64,000 nt of DNA from CAWGJF01 sp963822905 (GTDB lineage Bacteria > Bacteroidota > Ignavibacteria > Ignavibacteriales > Ignavibacteriaceae). Made by a program: the position numbers and the translations under genes. A model generated the notes under the pieces. It ran no database searches. It had not been told where the DNA came from and saw only the letters and a list, made by a program, of their open reading frames with translations. Positions 25,565 through 34,676 of this stretch are shown here, piece by piece (position 1 is the first letter of the stretch; the number at the start of each line of letters is the position of its first letter). The stretch covers positions 558,001 to 622,000 of the forward strand of contig CAWGJF010000001.1 of assembly GCA_963822905.1 (NCBI GenBank), in the 5' to 3' direction.

Positions 25565-26467
25565 ATGATTGTCGGAATAATAGCTAACATAACAAAAGAA
25601 AATGTCATTGAGGTAGTTTCTTCGTTTATTAAAAAATTAAACGAAAATGGATTGGATTATTTACTCACCAATTCATTACTTGAAGAAAACCAGAAACTAA
25701 AACTGGAAATTCCGGAAGATTTTCTGTCCGATGATGAAGAAATTTATAAAAGGGGTGATGTCATCGTTTCTATTGGTGGTGATGGAACAATGCTTGCAAC
25801 AGCATACAACGCCTTGAAGCATGATAAACCCGTCCTGGGAATTAATCTTGGAAAGCTTGGTTTTCTTGTAGAAGCAGATACAACACACATAGATAGAATC
25901 ATCAGCGAATTAAAAAACAACAGTTTTGAAATTGAAGAAAGAATGGTTTTATGTGGTGAGTGTTTCGATTGCGGAACTGAAGAACTTATTGCTGTGAATG
26001 ACCTTGTTATAGAAAAGGGGGGCTGGCCAAAAATGATTGATGTTACTGCTCATGTTGATGGAGAATACGTTACAACTTTTTCCGCAGATGGAGTAATCAT
26101 TGCAACGCCAACCGGATCAACAGGATATTCTCTTTCCACGGGGGGACCGATAGTAAGCCCGACAGCAAATGCAATTACGCTTTGTCCTATTTCTCCCCAC
26201 AGCTTAACTGTAAGACCAATTGTTCTCGCCAGCAACCAGGAGATTTTAATCAAGGCAGACTCTCCGCATAATTATATCCAGGTAAGCTGCGATGGACAAA
26301 GGGTTCTGAAGTTTCCACCTCCAATAGAAATCAAAATCAAGAAAAATGAAAAATCTTTGAAACTAATCAATCTTTCAATCAGAACATATTTTGAAACTCT
26401 GCGTCAAAAGCTTTTGTGGGGGATTGATGTTCGACGTGATAAAATAACAAATGGTAGCAATTTATGA
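25565..26467 (+). CDS. nadK: NAD kinase
   Basis: The ATG at 25565 (MIVGIIANITKENV) fits the usual N-terminus; a TTG two codons upstream is the alternative. Landmarks: VSIGGDGTMLATAY (GGDG phosphate site), GINLGKLGFLVE, and TPTGSTGYSLSTGGPIVSP. About 300 residues is the family length. The enzyme phosphorylates NAD to NADP in the cytoplasm, using ATP or polyphosphate. Its TGA overlaps the ATG of the next gene (ATGA), so the two are co-translated. Confidence 0.95.
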   Translation: MIVGIIANITKENVIEVVSSFIKKLNENGLDYLLTNSLLEENQKLKLEIPEDFLSDDEEIYKRGDVIVSIGGDGTMLATAYNALKHDKPVLGINLGKLGFLVEADTTHIDRIISELKNNSFEIEERMVLCGECFDCGTEELIAVNDLVIEKGGWPKMIDVTAHVDGEYVTTFSADGVIIATPTGSTGYSLSTGGPIVSPTANAITLCPISPHSLTVRPIVLASNQEILIKADSPHNYIQVSCDGQRVLKFPPPIEIKIKKNEKSLKLINLSIRTYFETLRQKLLWGIDVRRDKITNGSNL

Positions 26468-26967
26468 GAACTGCACTTTTTACTTTTTTTGTTTTATGTT
26501 CTATTTCCTTTGCCCAGGAATTTAATACCACAGTTGTCGATAGCAAATCGGGCAAACCTATGCTTGTCGGTAATTGTACTATTAAAGCTTTCAAAGATTC
26601 AAGCTTTAGCTGGTGGTGGGATTCAAGTTATAAACTATATGATGTTGATAAGAATACAGTAAATAAATTTGCTGATAAGCTTTCTGATGTGGATATCACA
26701 ATTGTGATGGGAACCTGGTGTAGCGATAGCAGACGTGAAGTTCCACATTTTATAAAAATATTGAAGGAAGCTAATTACGATACAAATAAATTAAAAATAA
26801 TTTGTGTTGACAGAGACAAACTAGCTGGTGAGATTGATATTAATGATTTAAAGATTGAACTGGTTCCGACTTTAATTTTTTATAGAAATAAAAAAGAGAT
26901 TGGTAGAATTGTAGAATCCCCGGATAAAACATTAGAATCAGATATTTTAAAAATTTTAGTAGAGTAA
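26464..26967 (+). CDS. exported thioredoxin-like protein with a single active-site cysteine
   Basis: The 167-residue product has a short signal peptide (ALFTFFVLCSISFAQ) and a thioredoxin fold: ITIVMGTWCSDSRREVPHFI, IICVDRDK, and the cis-proline region IELVPTLIFYRNKKEI. The active site is W-C86-S-D-S89. The second redox cysteine of CxxC is Ser, so classical disulfide exchange is unlikely. Related Bacteroidota proteins carry WCGDSKREVP-type sites. A mixed-disulfide or peroxiredoxin-like role is a guess. It overlaps nadK by 4 bases. Confidence 0.82.
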   Translation: MRTALFTFFVLCSISFAQEFNTTVVDSKSGKPMLVGNCTIKAFKDSSFSWWWDSSYKLYDVDKNTVNKFADKLSDVDITIVMGTWCSDSRREVPHFIKILKEANYDTNKLKIICVDRDKLAGEIDINDLKIELVPTLIFYRNKKEIGRIVESPDKTLESDILKILVE

Positions 26968-26980
26968 TCTTAAATAAAAA

Positions 26981-27001
26981 AGCCGCATTTAAAATGCGGC
27001 T
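26981..27001. terminator. bidirectional rho-independent terminator
   Basis: AGCCGCAT (26981-26988), loop TTAAA, ATGCGGCT (26994-27001). On the minus strand the stem is followed by TTTTTTATTTAAG. It therefore terminates the kamA operon and probably the nadK transcript as well. Confidence 0.8.
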
Positions 27002-27021
27002 CAGATAATAATTAAGTTTTA

Positions 27022-28167
27022 CTAATCTTGCAAAACAGGAACATTTATTTTCTTTCTTCTTGCTGGTTTTTTCTTTTCTTGGTCTACATTCTTTTTCTTA
27101 ATTCCAAAACCTTCAGGATTATTTTTATCAGAATAATTTTTATAAGAATAAACCTTATTCTGGAAGTTTCTCAATATTATTTGTTCTTCATCCATATGCA
27201 GAACATAATTAGGAAGTAGTGGAATTTTTCCTCCGCCTCCCGGTGCATCAATCACAAAATGAGGAACGGCGAGTCCACTTGTATGTCCGCGTAATCCTTC
27301 CACAATCTTTAACCCTGTCTGTATTGAAGTTCTGAAATGGTTAGCACCTTTTGTCTCATCGGCCATATACATGTAATAAGGTCTTACTCTCATCCTTAAC
27401 AATTTTTGAACAAGTTCTTTAACAACTGCAGGATCATCATTAACACCTTTCATAATTACCATTTGGTTTCCTACCGGGACCCCGGCATTTGCAAGCATTT
27501 CACATGCTTTTGTACTTTCGGGTGTAACTTCCCACGGATGATTAAAATGAGTATTAACATAGACAGGGTGATATTTCTTAATCACATCACAAAGGTTGCT
27601 TGTAATTCTTTGAGGGAGAACAACAGGCATTCTGGTTCCGAGCCTTATGATTTCAATATGTGGTATTGATCTTAAACGTCCAAGAATTTTTTCAAGCATT
27701 GCATCAGTAAGCATTAAAGGATCGCCCCCTGAAAGAATAACATCTCTGATTTCTGAGTGTTGTTCAAGGTAGTTGAAAGCGCTCTCGAGACCTTTCATAG
27801 ATATCTTTTCATAGTCTCCAACTTTTCTTTTTCGTGTGCAGAACCGGCAATAAATTCCGCACTGACTTGTAACCAGGAACAGTGCTCTATCTGGATAACG
27901 GTGAGTAATATTTGGAACGGGACTCATTTCATCTTCCCGAAGCGGATCTTCTTCAGCATCAAAATCTTCCAGTTCGATTTTTTCAGGAATGCATTGACGC
28001 CAGATAGGGTCTCCGGGATACCGGATTAAGCTGAGGTAGTATGGATTAATCCGTGCCTGGAAAAACTCATCCAGATCTTCAGCCACTTTCCGATCAATAT
28101 TGAATTGTTCCACAAGTTGATCAACTGTGTGGACACTGTCCCTTACCATTTTCTGCCATAGTTCCAT
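27022..28167 (-). CDS. lysine 2,3-aminomutase-family radical SAM enzyme
   Basis: The 381-residue protein has the [4Fe-4S] motif C103-GIY-C107-RF-C110, followed by TRKRKVGD, and an early SAM-contact segment DVILSGGDPLMLTD. It has NTHFNHPWEVTPE, and VIDAPGGGGKIPLLPNYVLH carries the Lys expected to bind PLP. It is somewhat shorter than clostridial KamA (about 416). KamA converts L-lysine to beta-lysine; the EpmB branch modifies elongation factor P, but no efp, epmA or poxA is nearby. It is the last gene of a tight operon with a GNAT (2-base gap) and two ATP-grasp ligases, so its product may feed a conjugation pathway. Confidence 0.88.
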   Translation of the reverse strand: MELWQKMVRDSVHTVDQLVEQFNIDRKVAEDLDEFFQARINPYYLSLIRYPGDPIWRQCIPEKIELEDFDAEEDPLREDEMSPVPNITHRYPDRALFLVTSQCGIYCRFCTRKRKVGDYEKISMKGLESAFNYLEQHSEIRDVILSGGDPLMLTDAMLEKILGRLRSIPHIEIIRLGTRMPVVLPQRITSNLCDVIKKYHPVYVNTHFNHPWEVTPESTKACEMLANAGVPVGNQMVIMKGVNDDPAVVKELVQKLLRMRVRPYYMYMADETKGANHFRTSIQTGLKIVEGLRGHTSGLAVPHFVIDAPGGGGKIPLLPNYVLHMDEEQIILRNFQNKVYSYKNYSDKNNPEGFGIKKKNVDQEKKKPARRKKINVPVLQD

Positions 28168-28169
28168 GA

Positions 28170-28658
28170 CTATCCCTCAGATTTCTTGTTATTGAAATAT
28201 TTTCCAAAGATCATTAATGCATCCCCTATCCTATAAAAATCTCTTATCTCGCTAATGATGCTATAATTATTTCTCATATAAAAATTTCTTGTTGCTGTAT
28301 AACTCTCTTTTGAAGAAGTTTCAATCAGCAACCACCTCCCGTTATTTTCTTTTACAAAATGTTCTGCATGTTCCAAAAGTTGTTTGCCAATTCCTTTACT
28401 GCTATGCTTCGGATCAGTAACAATCCAGTAAAGATCATACACTCCATCTGTAAGAGGTCTCCTGCCGGTGCAGTGATAACCAATAATTATGCCATCTTCT
28501 TCAAAAACGAACACATTATAATCATTCTGCAATGGATTTGATGCTGCTATATTAACCAACTCCATTGCAACTTCAACTTCACCATTGTTAAAAGCCTGAA
28601 CTTGCTTTAAAATATTTTCAATTACTTTTGCGTCAGACTGCTTTAACTTTCGAATCAT
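28170..28658 (-). CDS. GNAT-family acyltransferase
   Basis: This 162-residue single-domain GNAT has the acetyl-CoA motif VTDPKHSSKGIGKQLLEHAE (motif A, Q/RxxGxG/A as SSKGIGK) and YTATRNFYMRNNYSIISEI as the C-terminal acceptor part. The start at 28658 overlaps the last base of the upstream ATP-grasp gene, and kamA follows after 2 bases. In methanogens and some bacteria an acetyltransferase (AblB) acetylates the beta-lysine made by AblA. This GNAT is small and not clearly AblB, but the same logic may apply. Confidence 0.82.
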   Translation of the reverse strand: MIRKLKQSDAKVIENILKQVQAFNNGEVEVAMELVNIAASNPLQNDYNVFVFEEDGIIIGYHCTGRRPLTDGVYDLYWIVTDPKHSSKGIGKQLLEHAEHFVKENNGRWLLIETSSKESYTATRNFYMRNNYSIISEIRDFYRIGDALMIFGKYFNNKKSEG

Positions 28659-29698
28659 TAAATTTTTTTCCTTGACAAAGCAAAGTTTGTTATTGTGTTA
28701 AGTAATTCTTTGTGAGTTAACCCAGCAGCAGAAGCTGCCCTGGCAAATCCTGAATCACTTGAGATATCAGGATTAGGATTAACTTCAATAACATAAGGAA
28801 CTCCCTCATTGCTTAACCGTACATCTACCCTAGCATAATCTCTGCACTGAAGTGCTTCGTAAGCAGAAATAGCCGTTTTCTCAATCTTTGATTTAATTCT
28901 TTCACTTAGTTTTGCCGGGCAAACGGGTTTTGTATGTTGATAGTAAACACTTCCATCTATCCATTTCCCATCATAAGTAACGATTTTTGGTAATTCAGAG
29001 GGTAATCCTCCAAAATCGATTTCTGAAACCGGCAATACGTTACCTCCAAGTATTGCAACATTCAATTCTCTTCCAGTAATATATTCTTCAACAAGAACTT
29101 CCTGCTTATATGTATCTGCAAGAAATTTGAATTGCTTTCGTAATTCTTTATAATTATCAGCAACAGAGTATTCGGAAATCCCAATACTCGCATCTTCATT
29201 GTTAAGTTTGAGAATTACAGGATAGTTAATTTGAATATTTTTTTCCGTAAACCTGGAGTTAGGTTTAAGAACAAAGTGTTTTGGTGTAATAATTTCTTGT
29301 GCAGCTAATATGCTTTTTGATCTTTCCTTATTTAAACAGTTGCCTAATGTTGAAGGTTTGCTGCCCGTATAAAAATAACCGAGAAGTTCAAACAAACCGG
29401 CAATACACCATTCGTAAGATGAAATGCCTTCGACTGATTCAACAAAGTTAAATATCACATCCGGGTTAAAAGAATTAATATTATTTATAGTTTTGCGAAC
29501 GTCTAGATCTATTGCCAGAGATTTAACGTCGGTAAAAAATTCCGATAATGCTGTTTCAGTTTTACTTAATTCCTTCAGAAAACTTTTTTCCGATAAATCT
29601 TTTTCAGGTTGATCTTCAATTACCGGTTTACCATTGTAAACAGAAAAAATACTTATCGGTGCATTATAACAGATTAATATTTTGGCTTCAGTCTTCAT
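28658..29698 (-). CDS. D-Ala-D-Ala ligase-like ATP-grasp ligase (second copy)
   Basis: The 346-residue protein has the Ddl fold order: N-terminal KILICYNAPISIFSV, PDVIFNFVES, TGSKPSTLGNCLNKERSKSI, the ATP-grasp lysine region YPVILKLNNEDASIGI, VLVEEYITGRELNVAILG, and the Mg-binding ARVDVRLSNEGVPYVIEVNP (E-x-N). It is parallel to the gene upstream over its whole length (both have CPAKL and LQCxD segments), so the two are duplicates. Such enzymes form amide bonds between amino acids with ATP. The true ddl would normally sit with murein genes, so another amino acid, possibly beta-lysine, is inferred. It overlaps its upstream neighbour by 4 bases. Confidence 0.82.
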   Translation of the reverse strand: MKTEAKILICYNAPISIFSVYNGKPVIEDQPEKDLSEKSFLKELSKTETALSEFFTDVKSLAIDLDVRKTINNINSFNPDVIFNFVESVEGISSYEWCIAGLFELLGYFYTGSKPSTLGNCLNKERSKSILAAQEIITPKHFVLKPNSRFTEKNIQINYPVILKLNNEDASIGISEYSVADNYKELRKQFKFLADTYKQEVLVEEYITGRELNVAILGGNVLPVSEIDFGGLPSELPKIVTYDGKWIDGSVYYQHTKPVCPAKLSERIKSKIEKTAISAYEALQCRDYARVDVRLSNEGVPYVIEVNPNPDISSDSGFARAASAAGLTHKELLNTITNFALSRKKI

Positions 29699-30777
29699 AA
29701 AAGATTGTATCTCTTTGCTGCGGCATGTAAAACTGATTGAATCATTTTGTTATAGTCCATTCCGGCAGCCCGCGCAGCTTTTGGAAAACTTGAATTCTCA
29801 TTTGGATCAGGCATTATTCCGGGAAGCGGATTAATTTCTATTATATTCGGCATACTATTTTTGTCCAATCGAATATCGATTCTGCTCCAGTCTTTACATT
29901 GTAAAACTTTAAACGTTTTTAATGCTATTTCTTTTATTTGTTTTTCAAGTTTACTATCTAGCTTTGCCGGACACTCGAAAACGTCAAATTCATTTTCTTT
30001 TGTATCCAGAATCCATTTTGCTTCATATGAATAAAGCGGCACAACATCTTTTGGAAAATCTTCAAATTTTATTTCAATTATAGGGAGGACAACAGCCTCA
30101 TCGTCATTTCCGAGTAAGGCCACAGTGAACTCTCTGCCCGGTAAATATTCTTCAATTAAAGCAGGCTGGTTGTATTTTGTATTAATTCGTGTAATCTCAC
30201 TTGTCAGTTCATCATAATTTTTAACAAATGATGAAGAGAAAATTCCTTTGCTCGATCCTTCTGAAATAGGTTTAACTATTAATGGAAACTCAAAATCGGA
30301 TTGAGCGATTTCATCCAGGCTATTTACTACCTGGAATTTAGCATTTGGTATTTTATGATACGTAAGAATTTCTTTTGTTCGTGATTTATCAAGACAAATT
30401 CCAAGAGTGAGGGAATCAGAACCGGTAAATGGTATCTGAAGCATTTCAAGCATTGCAGGAATTTGTGATTCCCTGTTTAATCCCTTAGCTCCTTCAGCAA
30501 TGTTGAACACAATATCTGGTTTCAGTTCGCGGAATTTATTGAATGCATCATTGTTAGCTTCAACAAGTTGAACATCATGATAAACCTCAATTGCTTCCTT
30601 AAGTGCGTTGATCGTTTCCCATGTGTCCCACTCCGCATAAGTGTCAGAAGAAGTTTGAAGCTCAGTCGCAGGATTGTTTTGAGTTAGAGATAATTCTTCT
30701 TGGAAAGTTTCACTTTCGGGTTTGACATTATAGGTAAGTGCAACGTTAAGTCTTACTTTAAACGTTGATGATAAAAT
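29695..30777 (-). CDS. D-Ala-D-Ala ligase-like ATP-grasp ligase (first copy), apparent ATT start
   Basis: Homology begins far upstream of the first conventional start (GTG 30510): the frame reads NVALTYNVKPES near the N-terminus and ELKPDIVFNIAEG before it reaches that GTG. There is no ATG, GTG or TTG in frame between the upstream AAGGAG and there. The only codon at proper spacing (5 bases after AAGGAG) is ATT at 30777-30775. The result is 360 residues, matching the 346-residue paralogue downstream. Ddl-type motifs: TGSDSLTLGICLDKSRTKE, FPLIVKPISEGSSKGIFSSS, LIEEYLPGREFTVALLG and SRIDIRLDKNSMPNIIEINP. It is the first gene of the operon, 29 bases from a good promoter. Confidence 0.78.
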   Translation of the reverse strand: MLSSTFKVRLNVALTYNVKPESETFQEELSLTQNNPATELQTSSDTYAEWDTWETINALKEAIEVYHDVQLVEANNDAFNKFRELKPDIVFNIAEGAKGLNRESQIPAMLEMLQIPFTGSDSLTLGICLDKSRTKEILTYHKIPNAKFQVVNSLDEIAQSDFEFPLIVKPISEGSSKGIFSSSFVKNYDELTSEITRINTKYNQPALIEEYLPGREFTVALLGNDDEAVVLPIIEIKFEDFPKDVVPLYSYEAKWILDTKENEFDVFECPAKLDSKLEKQIKEIALKTFKVLQCKDWSRIDIRLDKNSMPNIIEINPLPGIMPDPNENSSFPKAARAAGMDYNKMIQSVLHAAAKRYNLL

Positions 30778-30805
30778 GTTTTCTCCTTTTAAAAAATAAT
30801 TATAC

Positions 30806-30835
30806 CAAATATAAACTTTATATTCTTTAAGTCAA
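30806..30835 (-). promoter_or_regulatory. Bacteroidota-type promoter of the ATP-grasp/GNAT/kamA operon
   Basis: On the minus strand TTG (30835-30833) is followed by 19 bases and TATATTTG (30813-30806), a perfect match to TAnnTTTG. Predicted start of transcription is near 30800, giving a leader of roughly 20 bases that holds AAGGAG and the ATT start. Confidence 0.65.
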
Positions 30836-30988
30836 CAAGTTTTAAAAACTGTTTAAAAAAAAATTTTAAGAAATTTTTCCATGAAATATTCTTGGAAGCT
30901 CATGACCTGGATAAAACTTTTAAAACTTCGTCATGATTTTTCATAAAAAAATCTTTTGAGTTAATAATATTTTAAATGTAAGAAAAGA

Positions 30989-33217
30989 TTATGCAATCTT
31001 TGCATACTTAAGTTGATCAGAATAGTGATGAAGTAAATTCTTTCTGATAACTTTATTCAGTGTAGTAGTAAGAAGCGGATCTTCATTTATAATTTTAAAA
31101 GCGATTTGCTTTGCGGAAGTAATTAGTTCAAAATCATTTACAATGTCCAGATACTTTAATTCCGGGAATCCACTTTGTTTTGTCCCAAAAATATTTCCCG
31201 GGCCTCTCAATTTTAAATCAGTCTCTGAAATTTTGAACCCATCATTGGTATCAACCATTGTTTGCAAACGGATTGTCGACTTATACTTTTCAATTTGTGT
31301 CGGTGAAAGATATTCAATGTCTATTTTATTGAACAGGTTTTGGGAAACAAACTCATCTTTTGAAACAAGAATGCAGTAAGCCTGTTTGTTACTTCTTCCA
31401 ACACGGCCTCTTAACTGATGGAGCTGCGAAAGCCCGAAGCGATAAGCATCGTTAATTAAAATAATATTTGCATCCGGGATATCAATTCCAACTTCAATTA
31501 CAGTTGTGGAAATCAACACATCATATTTTTTATTAAGAAAGTTCAACATAGTCCCCTCTTTTTCCTGCCAGCTCATTCTTCCGTGAATTAATCCCAAGGA
31601 CAAGTTTTTAAGATAAGTCTCCTTTAAATCGAGAAAATAATCCGTCGCTGCTTTTAATTCTAATTTCTCAGATACTTCAACAAGTGGATAAACAATAAAA
31701 GACTGGTAGCCTTCTTTATTTTTATCCAAAATGAACTTATAAATTTCAGGCAGTTTCTTTTCTCCCCTAAGAACGGTTTTAATTGGTTTCCTGTTTGCGG
31801 GCATTTCTGTAATTATTGAAACATCCAGATCACCGTAGACAGTCATCGATAATGTCCTTGGAATTGGAGTAGCACTCATTATTAGCACATCAGGTGTTTT
31901 TCCTTTTTGCTGGAGAAGTGCCCTCTGTTTTACTCCAAACCTGTGCTGCTCATCTATAACAACCAGCCCAAGGTTATTAAATTTTACTTTCTCTTCAAAA
32001 ATTGCATGTGTTCCTATTATAATATCGGCTTCCTGAAATTCGATTTCTTCAAGTCTTTTTTCTCTTTCTGACTTTTTTTGTCCGCCAATCAACAAACTAA
32101 CTTTTATTTTATACTGGGGGTATTTCTCATTCAGCTTCTTCATCATGCTTGAAATGTTTTTTGCATGTTGATCAGCAAGAATTTCAGTCGGTGCCATCAA
32201 TGCGGTCTGGAATCCATTATCTACCGCTATTAACATTGAAATCAGAGAAACAACTGTTTTTCCGCTTCCGACATCTCCCTGGAGCAAACGGTTCATCGGC
32301 TTTTCAGAAAGCATATCAGTTTTTATTTCATTTAAAACATTTAACTGAGATTTTGTAAGACTAAAAGGCAAGGTTTTTAAAAAATCCGCAACAAGGGAAG
32401 AATGAATTTTCATTTTATTACCAGAAAGCTTTTGATGGTAATTATATTTCCGAAGAGCCACTAATAGTTCAATATAAAATATTTCCTCGAACTTGAACCT
32501 ATTTCTCGCAGCTTCTAGTTTTTCAGATGATTCCGGGAAATGAAAATTGTTTACAGCTTCTGGCAATGTAATCAAGTTATTTTCTTTGATAATATCATCA
32601 GGCAGAGTCTCTTCAAGTTCAGTTAAATATTTTTCAACAGCATTGTGAATTATTCTTCTTAAACTTAAATCTCCAATGTTTGTTGCTTTAAGTTCTTTTG
32701 GAATCCTGTAAAAAGGAATTATTGCTCCCGTATTCAAAAAGCTTTGTGATTCCTCAGCGGTTATTTTATCAAAATCGGGATGAATAAACTGGAAACGATT
32801 GTGCTTATCTATTTCAGGTTTTGAAGAGACAGCAAAAATATCCCCTTCGTTAAAAACTTTTTCAAAATATTTTGTTCCATGAAACCAAACGCATTCAAAA
32901 AATCCTGAATCATCTTTGAACTGAACTTTCAAAACCTCACGTTTCTTAAATCTTCTTTTCTCTTTATCAGTTACACTTCCAATAATTGTTATTTCTCCAT
33001 CATAACCTTTACTTACATATTCATAAGCTTTGGCAACATTCAGAACATTTGTCCTATCGAGATGTCGGGTTGGAAAATAGAAAAGCAAATCTCTTATTGT
33101 TTTTATTCCAATTTTATCAAACGAAACCGCTCGTTTTGGACCGACGGACTTTAAATACTGAACAGAAAGGTCAATGGATTTTTGTTTCGGAGAATTCATA
33201 CTGTTAAAAATAAACAT
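30989..33217 (-). CDS. recG: ATP-dependent DNA helicase RecG
   Basis: The 742-residue protein opens with the wedge/OB domain (SVQYLKSVGPKRAVSF ... IRDLLFYFPTRHLDR). The helicase core follows: LLQGDVGSGKTVVSLI (Walker A), ALMAPTEILADQHAKN, VVIDEQHRFGVKQR (DEQH box), MSATPIPRTLSMTVYGD, VGIDIPDANIILI and QLRGRVGRSNKQAYC. RecG remodels stalled replication forks and branch-migrates Holliday junctions. Start could be the Met at 33217 or six codons later (33199, MNSPKQKSIDL). It stands alone, with divergent dgt 93 bases away. Confidence 0.96.
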   Translation of the reverse strand: MFIFNSMNSPKQKSIDLSVQYLKSVGPKRAVSFDKIGIKTIRDLLFYFPTRHLDRTNVLNVAKAYEYVSKGYDGEITIIGSVTDKEKRRFKKREVLKVQFKDDSGFFECVWFHGTKYFEKVFNEGDIFAVSSKPEIDKHNRFQFIHPDFDKITAEESQSFLNTGAIIPFYRIPKELKATNIGDLSLRRIIHNAVEKYLTELEETLPDDIIKENNLITLPEAVNNFHFPESSEKLEAARNRFKFEEIFYIELLVALRKYNYHQKLSGNKMKIHSSLVADFLKTLPFSLTKSQLNVLNEIKTDMLSEKPMNRLLQGDVGSGKTVVSLISMLIAVDNGFQTALMAPTEILADQHAKNISSMMKKLNEKYPQYKIKVSLLIGGQKKSEREKRLEEIEFQEADIIIGTHAIFEEKVKFNNLGLVVIDEQHRFGVKQRALLQQKGKTPDVLIMSATPIPRTLSMTVYGDLDVSIITEMPANRKPIKTVLRGEKKLPEIYKFILDKNKEGYQSFIVYPLVEVSEKLELKAATDYFLDLKETYLKNLSLGLIHGRMSWQEKEGTMLNFLNKKYDVLISTTVIEVGIDIPDANIILINDAYRFGLSQLHQLRGRVGRSNKQAYCILVSKDEFVSQNLFNKIDIEYLSPTQIEKYKSTIRLQTMVDTNDGFKISETDLKLRGPGNIFGTKQSGFPELKYLDIVNDFELITSAKQIAFKIINEDPLLTTTLNKVIRKNLLHHYSDQLKYAKIA

Positions 33218-33310
33218 TGCCTGAATAATCTACACAAAGAGGAATCTTTTCAACTAATTAATTAAGTTTCCCTTTAATACTTAAAAAGAAAATGAAGGAT
33301 TTCAATTTTA

Positions 33311-34672
33311 ATGGAATGGACAATACTACTTTCAGATAAAAGATTAGGCGCTGGGGAAAAATCAATTGATCATATTGACGGTAGAAGTGAATTTCAAAAA
33401 GATTTTGACCGGATAGTTTTTTCTCCGGCTTTCAGAAGACTGCAGGATAAAACCCAGGTTTTTCCTTTACCTGAAAGTGATTTTGTGCATACAAGGTTAA
33501 CCCACAGTCTTGAAGTTTCAGTTGTTGGCAGATCGTTGGGCAACTTAGTTGGAAAAGTTATTCTTGAAAGAAATCCTTCCCTTGGAAAAAATTGTACACA
33601 ATTTCATTTTGGTGAAATTGTTGCTGCTGCATGTTTAGCTCACGATATAGGAAACCCACCATTTGGGCATTCCGGGGAAGATGCAATTGCAGAATATTTT
33701 AAATCCGGTAATGGAAATACATTTGAATCTTTAATCAATGATGAAAAAAAATGGAATGATCTTACTAGGTTTGAAGGTAATGCCCAGGGATTCAGAATAA
33801 TAACCAAGCTTCAAAACCCGAATGTGCCAGGCGCATTGCAATTGACTTTCGGAACTTTGGCTGCACTTTCTAAATATCCCCGCGAATCTTTTTCTTCAAA
33901 AGATGAAGAAGAAAAGTTAAAAGATAAAACTTTTAAGAAATTTGGATTCTTTCAGTCAGAAAAAGAAATATTTAGAGAAGTAGCAGAAATAGTTGGATTA
34001 AAAAACGGAGGAAATGAATATTACTGGAGCCGCCATCCGCTTGCATTTCTTGTTGAAGCTGCAGACGATATTTGTTACCGGATTATGGATCTTGAAGATG
34101 GCTACAGACTTGGGTTGATTTCATTTAAGGAGACCGAGGAATTGCTGAAACCGCTTATTGATTCCGAATTGGCGAAAGATTATAATCAAAAAGAAGAAAA
34201 GGACAGGATCGGATTTCTCCGCGCAAAATCAATCAGCAACCTTGTTAAAATGCTAGCTTCTGTTTTTGTGGAAAATGAAAAAAATATTCTTGAAGGCAAG
34301 TTGTACAGCGAATTAATTTCCATGATTCCGAAAGAAAAGTATTTGACTGAGATAATGAATGTCTCGATTAAACAGATTTACAGATCGAAAGGAATTGTTG
34401 AAAGGGAAGTGGCAGGTTATGAAGTTCTCGGTGGTTTACTAGACACTTTTATTCAAGCCTATAATGAAAAATTTTCAGGTAAGCTTTCACCAAAAAACAG
34501 AGCGGTTATTAATTTACTGCCACAAAGACTCACTAGTGAGATTAATAAAGATCTTTATGAAAGACTCTTAAGAGTAATAGATTTTATTTCCGGTATGACA
34601 GACTCATCTGCTGTTTCATTATTCAGAAAGATAAAAGGAATTTCATTACCGGCAAGCAGGGTTGTAGAATAA
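33311..34672 (+). CDS. dgt: dGTP triphosphohydrolase
   Basis: This 453-residue HD-domain enzyme has FSPAFRRLQDKTQVFPLPES, FVHTRLTHSLEVSVVGRSLG (first His) and AACLAHDIGNPPFGHSGEDA (HD pair). WSRHPLAFLVEAADDICYRI completes the metal site with its later Asp. It hydrolyses dGTP to deoxyguanosine and triphosphate, limiting dNTP pools. Length and motif order are those of the Dgt family's non-Enterobacterial type 1 branch. It converges on gpsA with a 4-base gap. Confidence 0.93.
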   Translation: MEWTILLSDKRLGAGEKSIDHIDGRSEFQKDFDRIVFSPAFRRLQDKTQVFPLPESDFVHTRLTHSLEVSVVGRSLGNLVGKVILERNPSLGKNCTQFHFGEIVAAACLAHDIGNPPFGHSGEDAIAEYFKSGNGNTFESLINDEKKWNDLTRFEGNAQGFRIITKLQNPNVPGALQLTFGTLAALSKYPRESFSSKDEEEKLKDKTFKKFGFFQSEKEIFREVAEIVGLKNGGNEYYWSRHPLAFLVEAADDICYRIMDLEDGYRLGLISFKETEELLKPLIDSELAKDYNQKEEKDRIGFLRAKSISNLVKMLASVFVENEKNILEGKLYSELISMIPKEKYLTEIMNVSIKQIYRSKGIVEREVAGYEVLGGLLDTFIQAYNEKFSGKLSPKNRAVINLLPQRLTSEINKDLYERLLRVIDFISGMTDSSAVSLFRKIKGISLPASRVVE

Positions 34673-34676
34673 AAAA

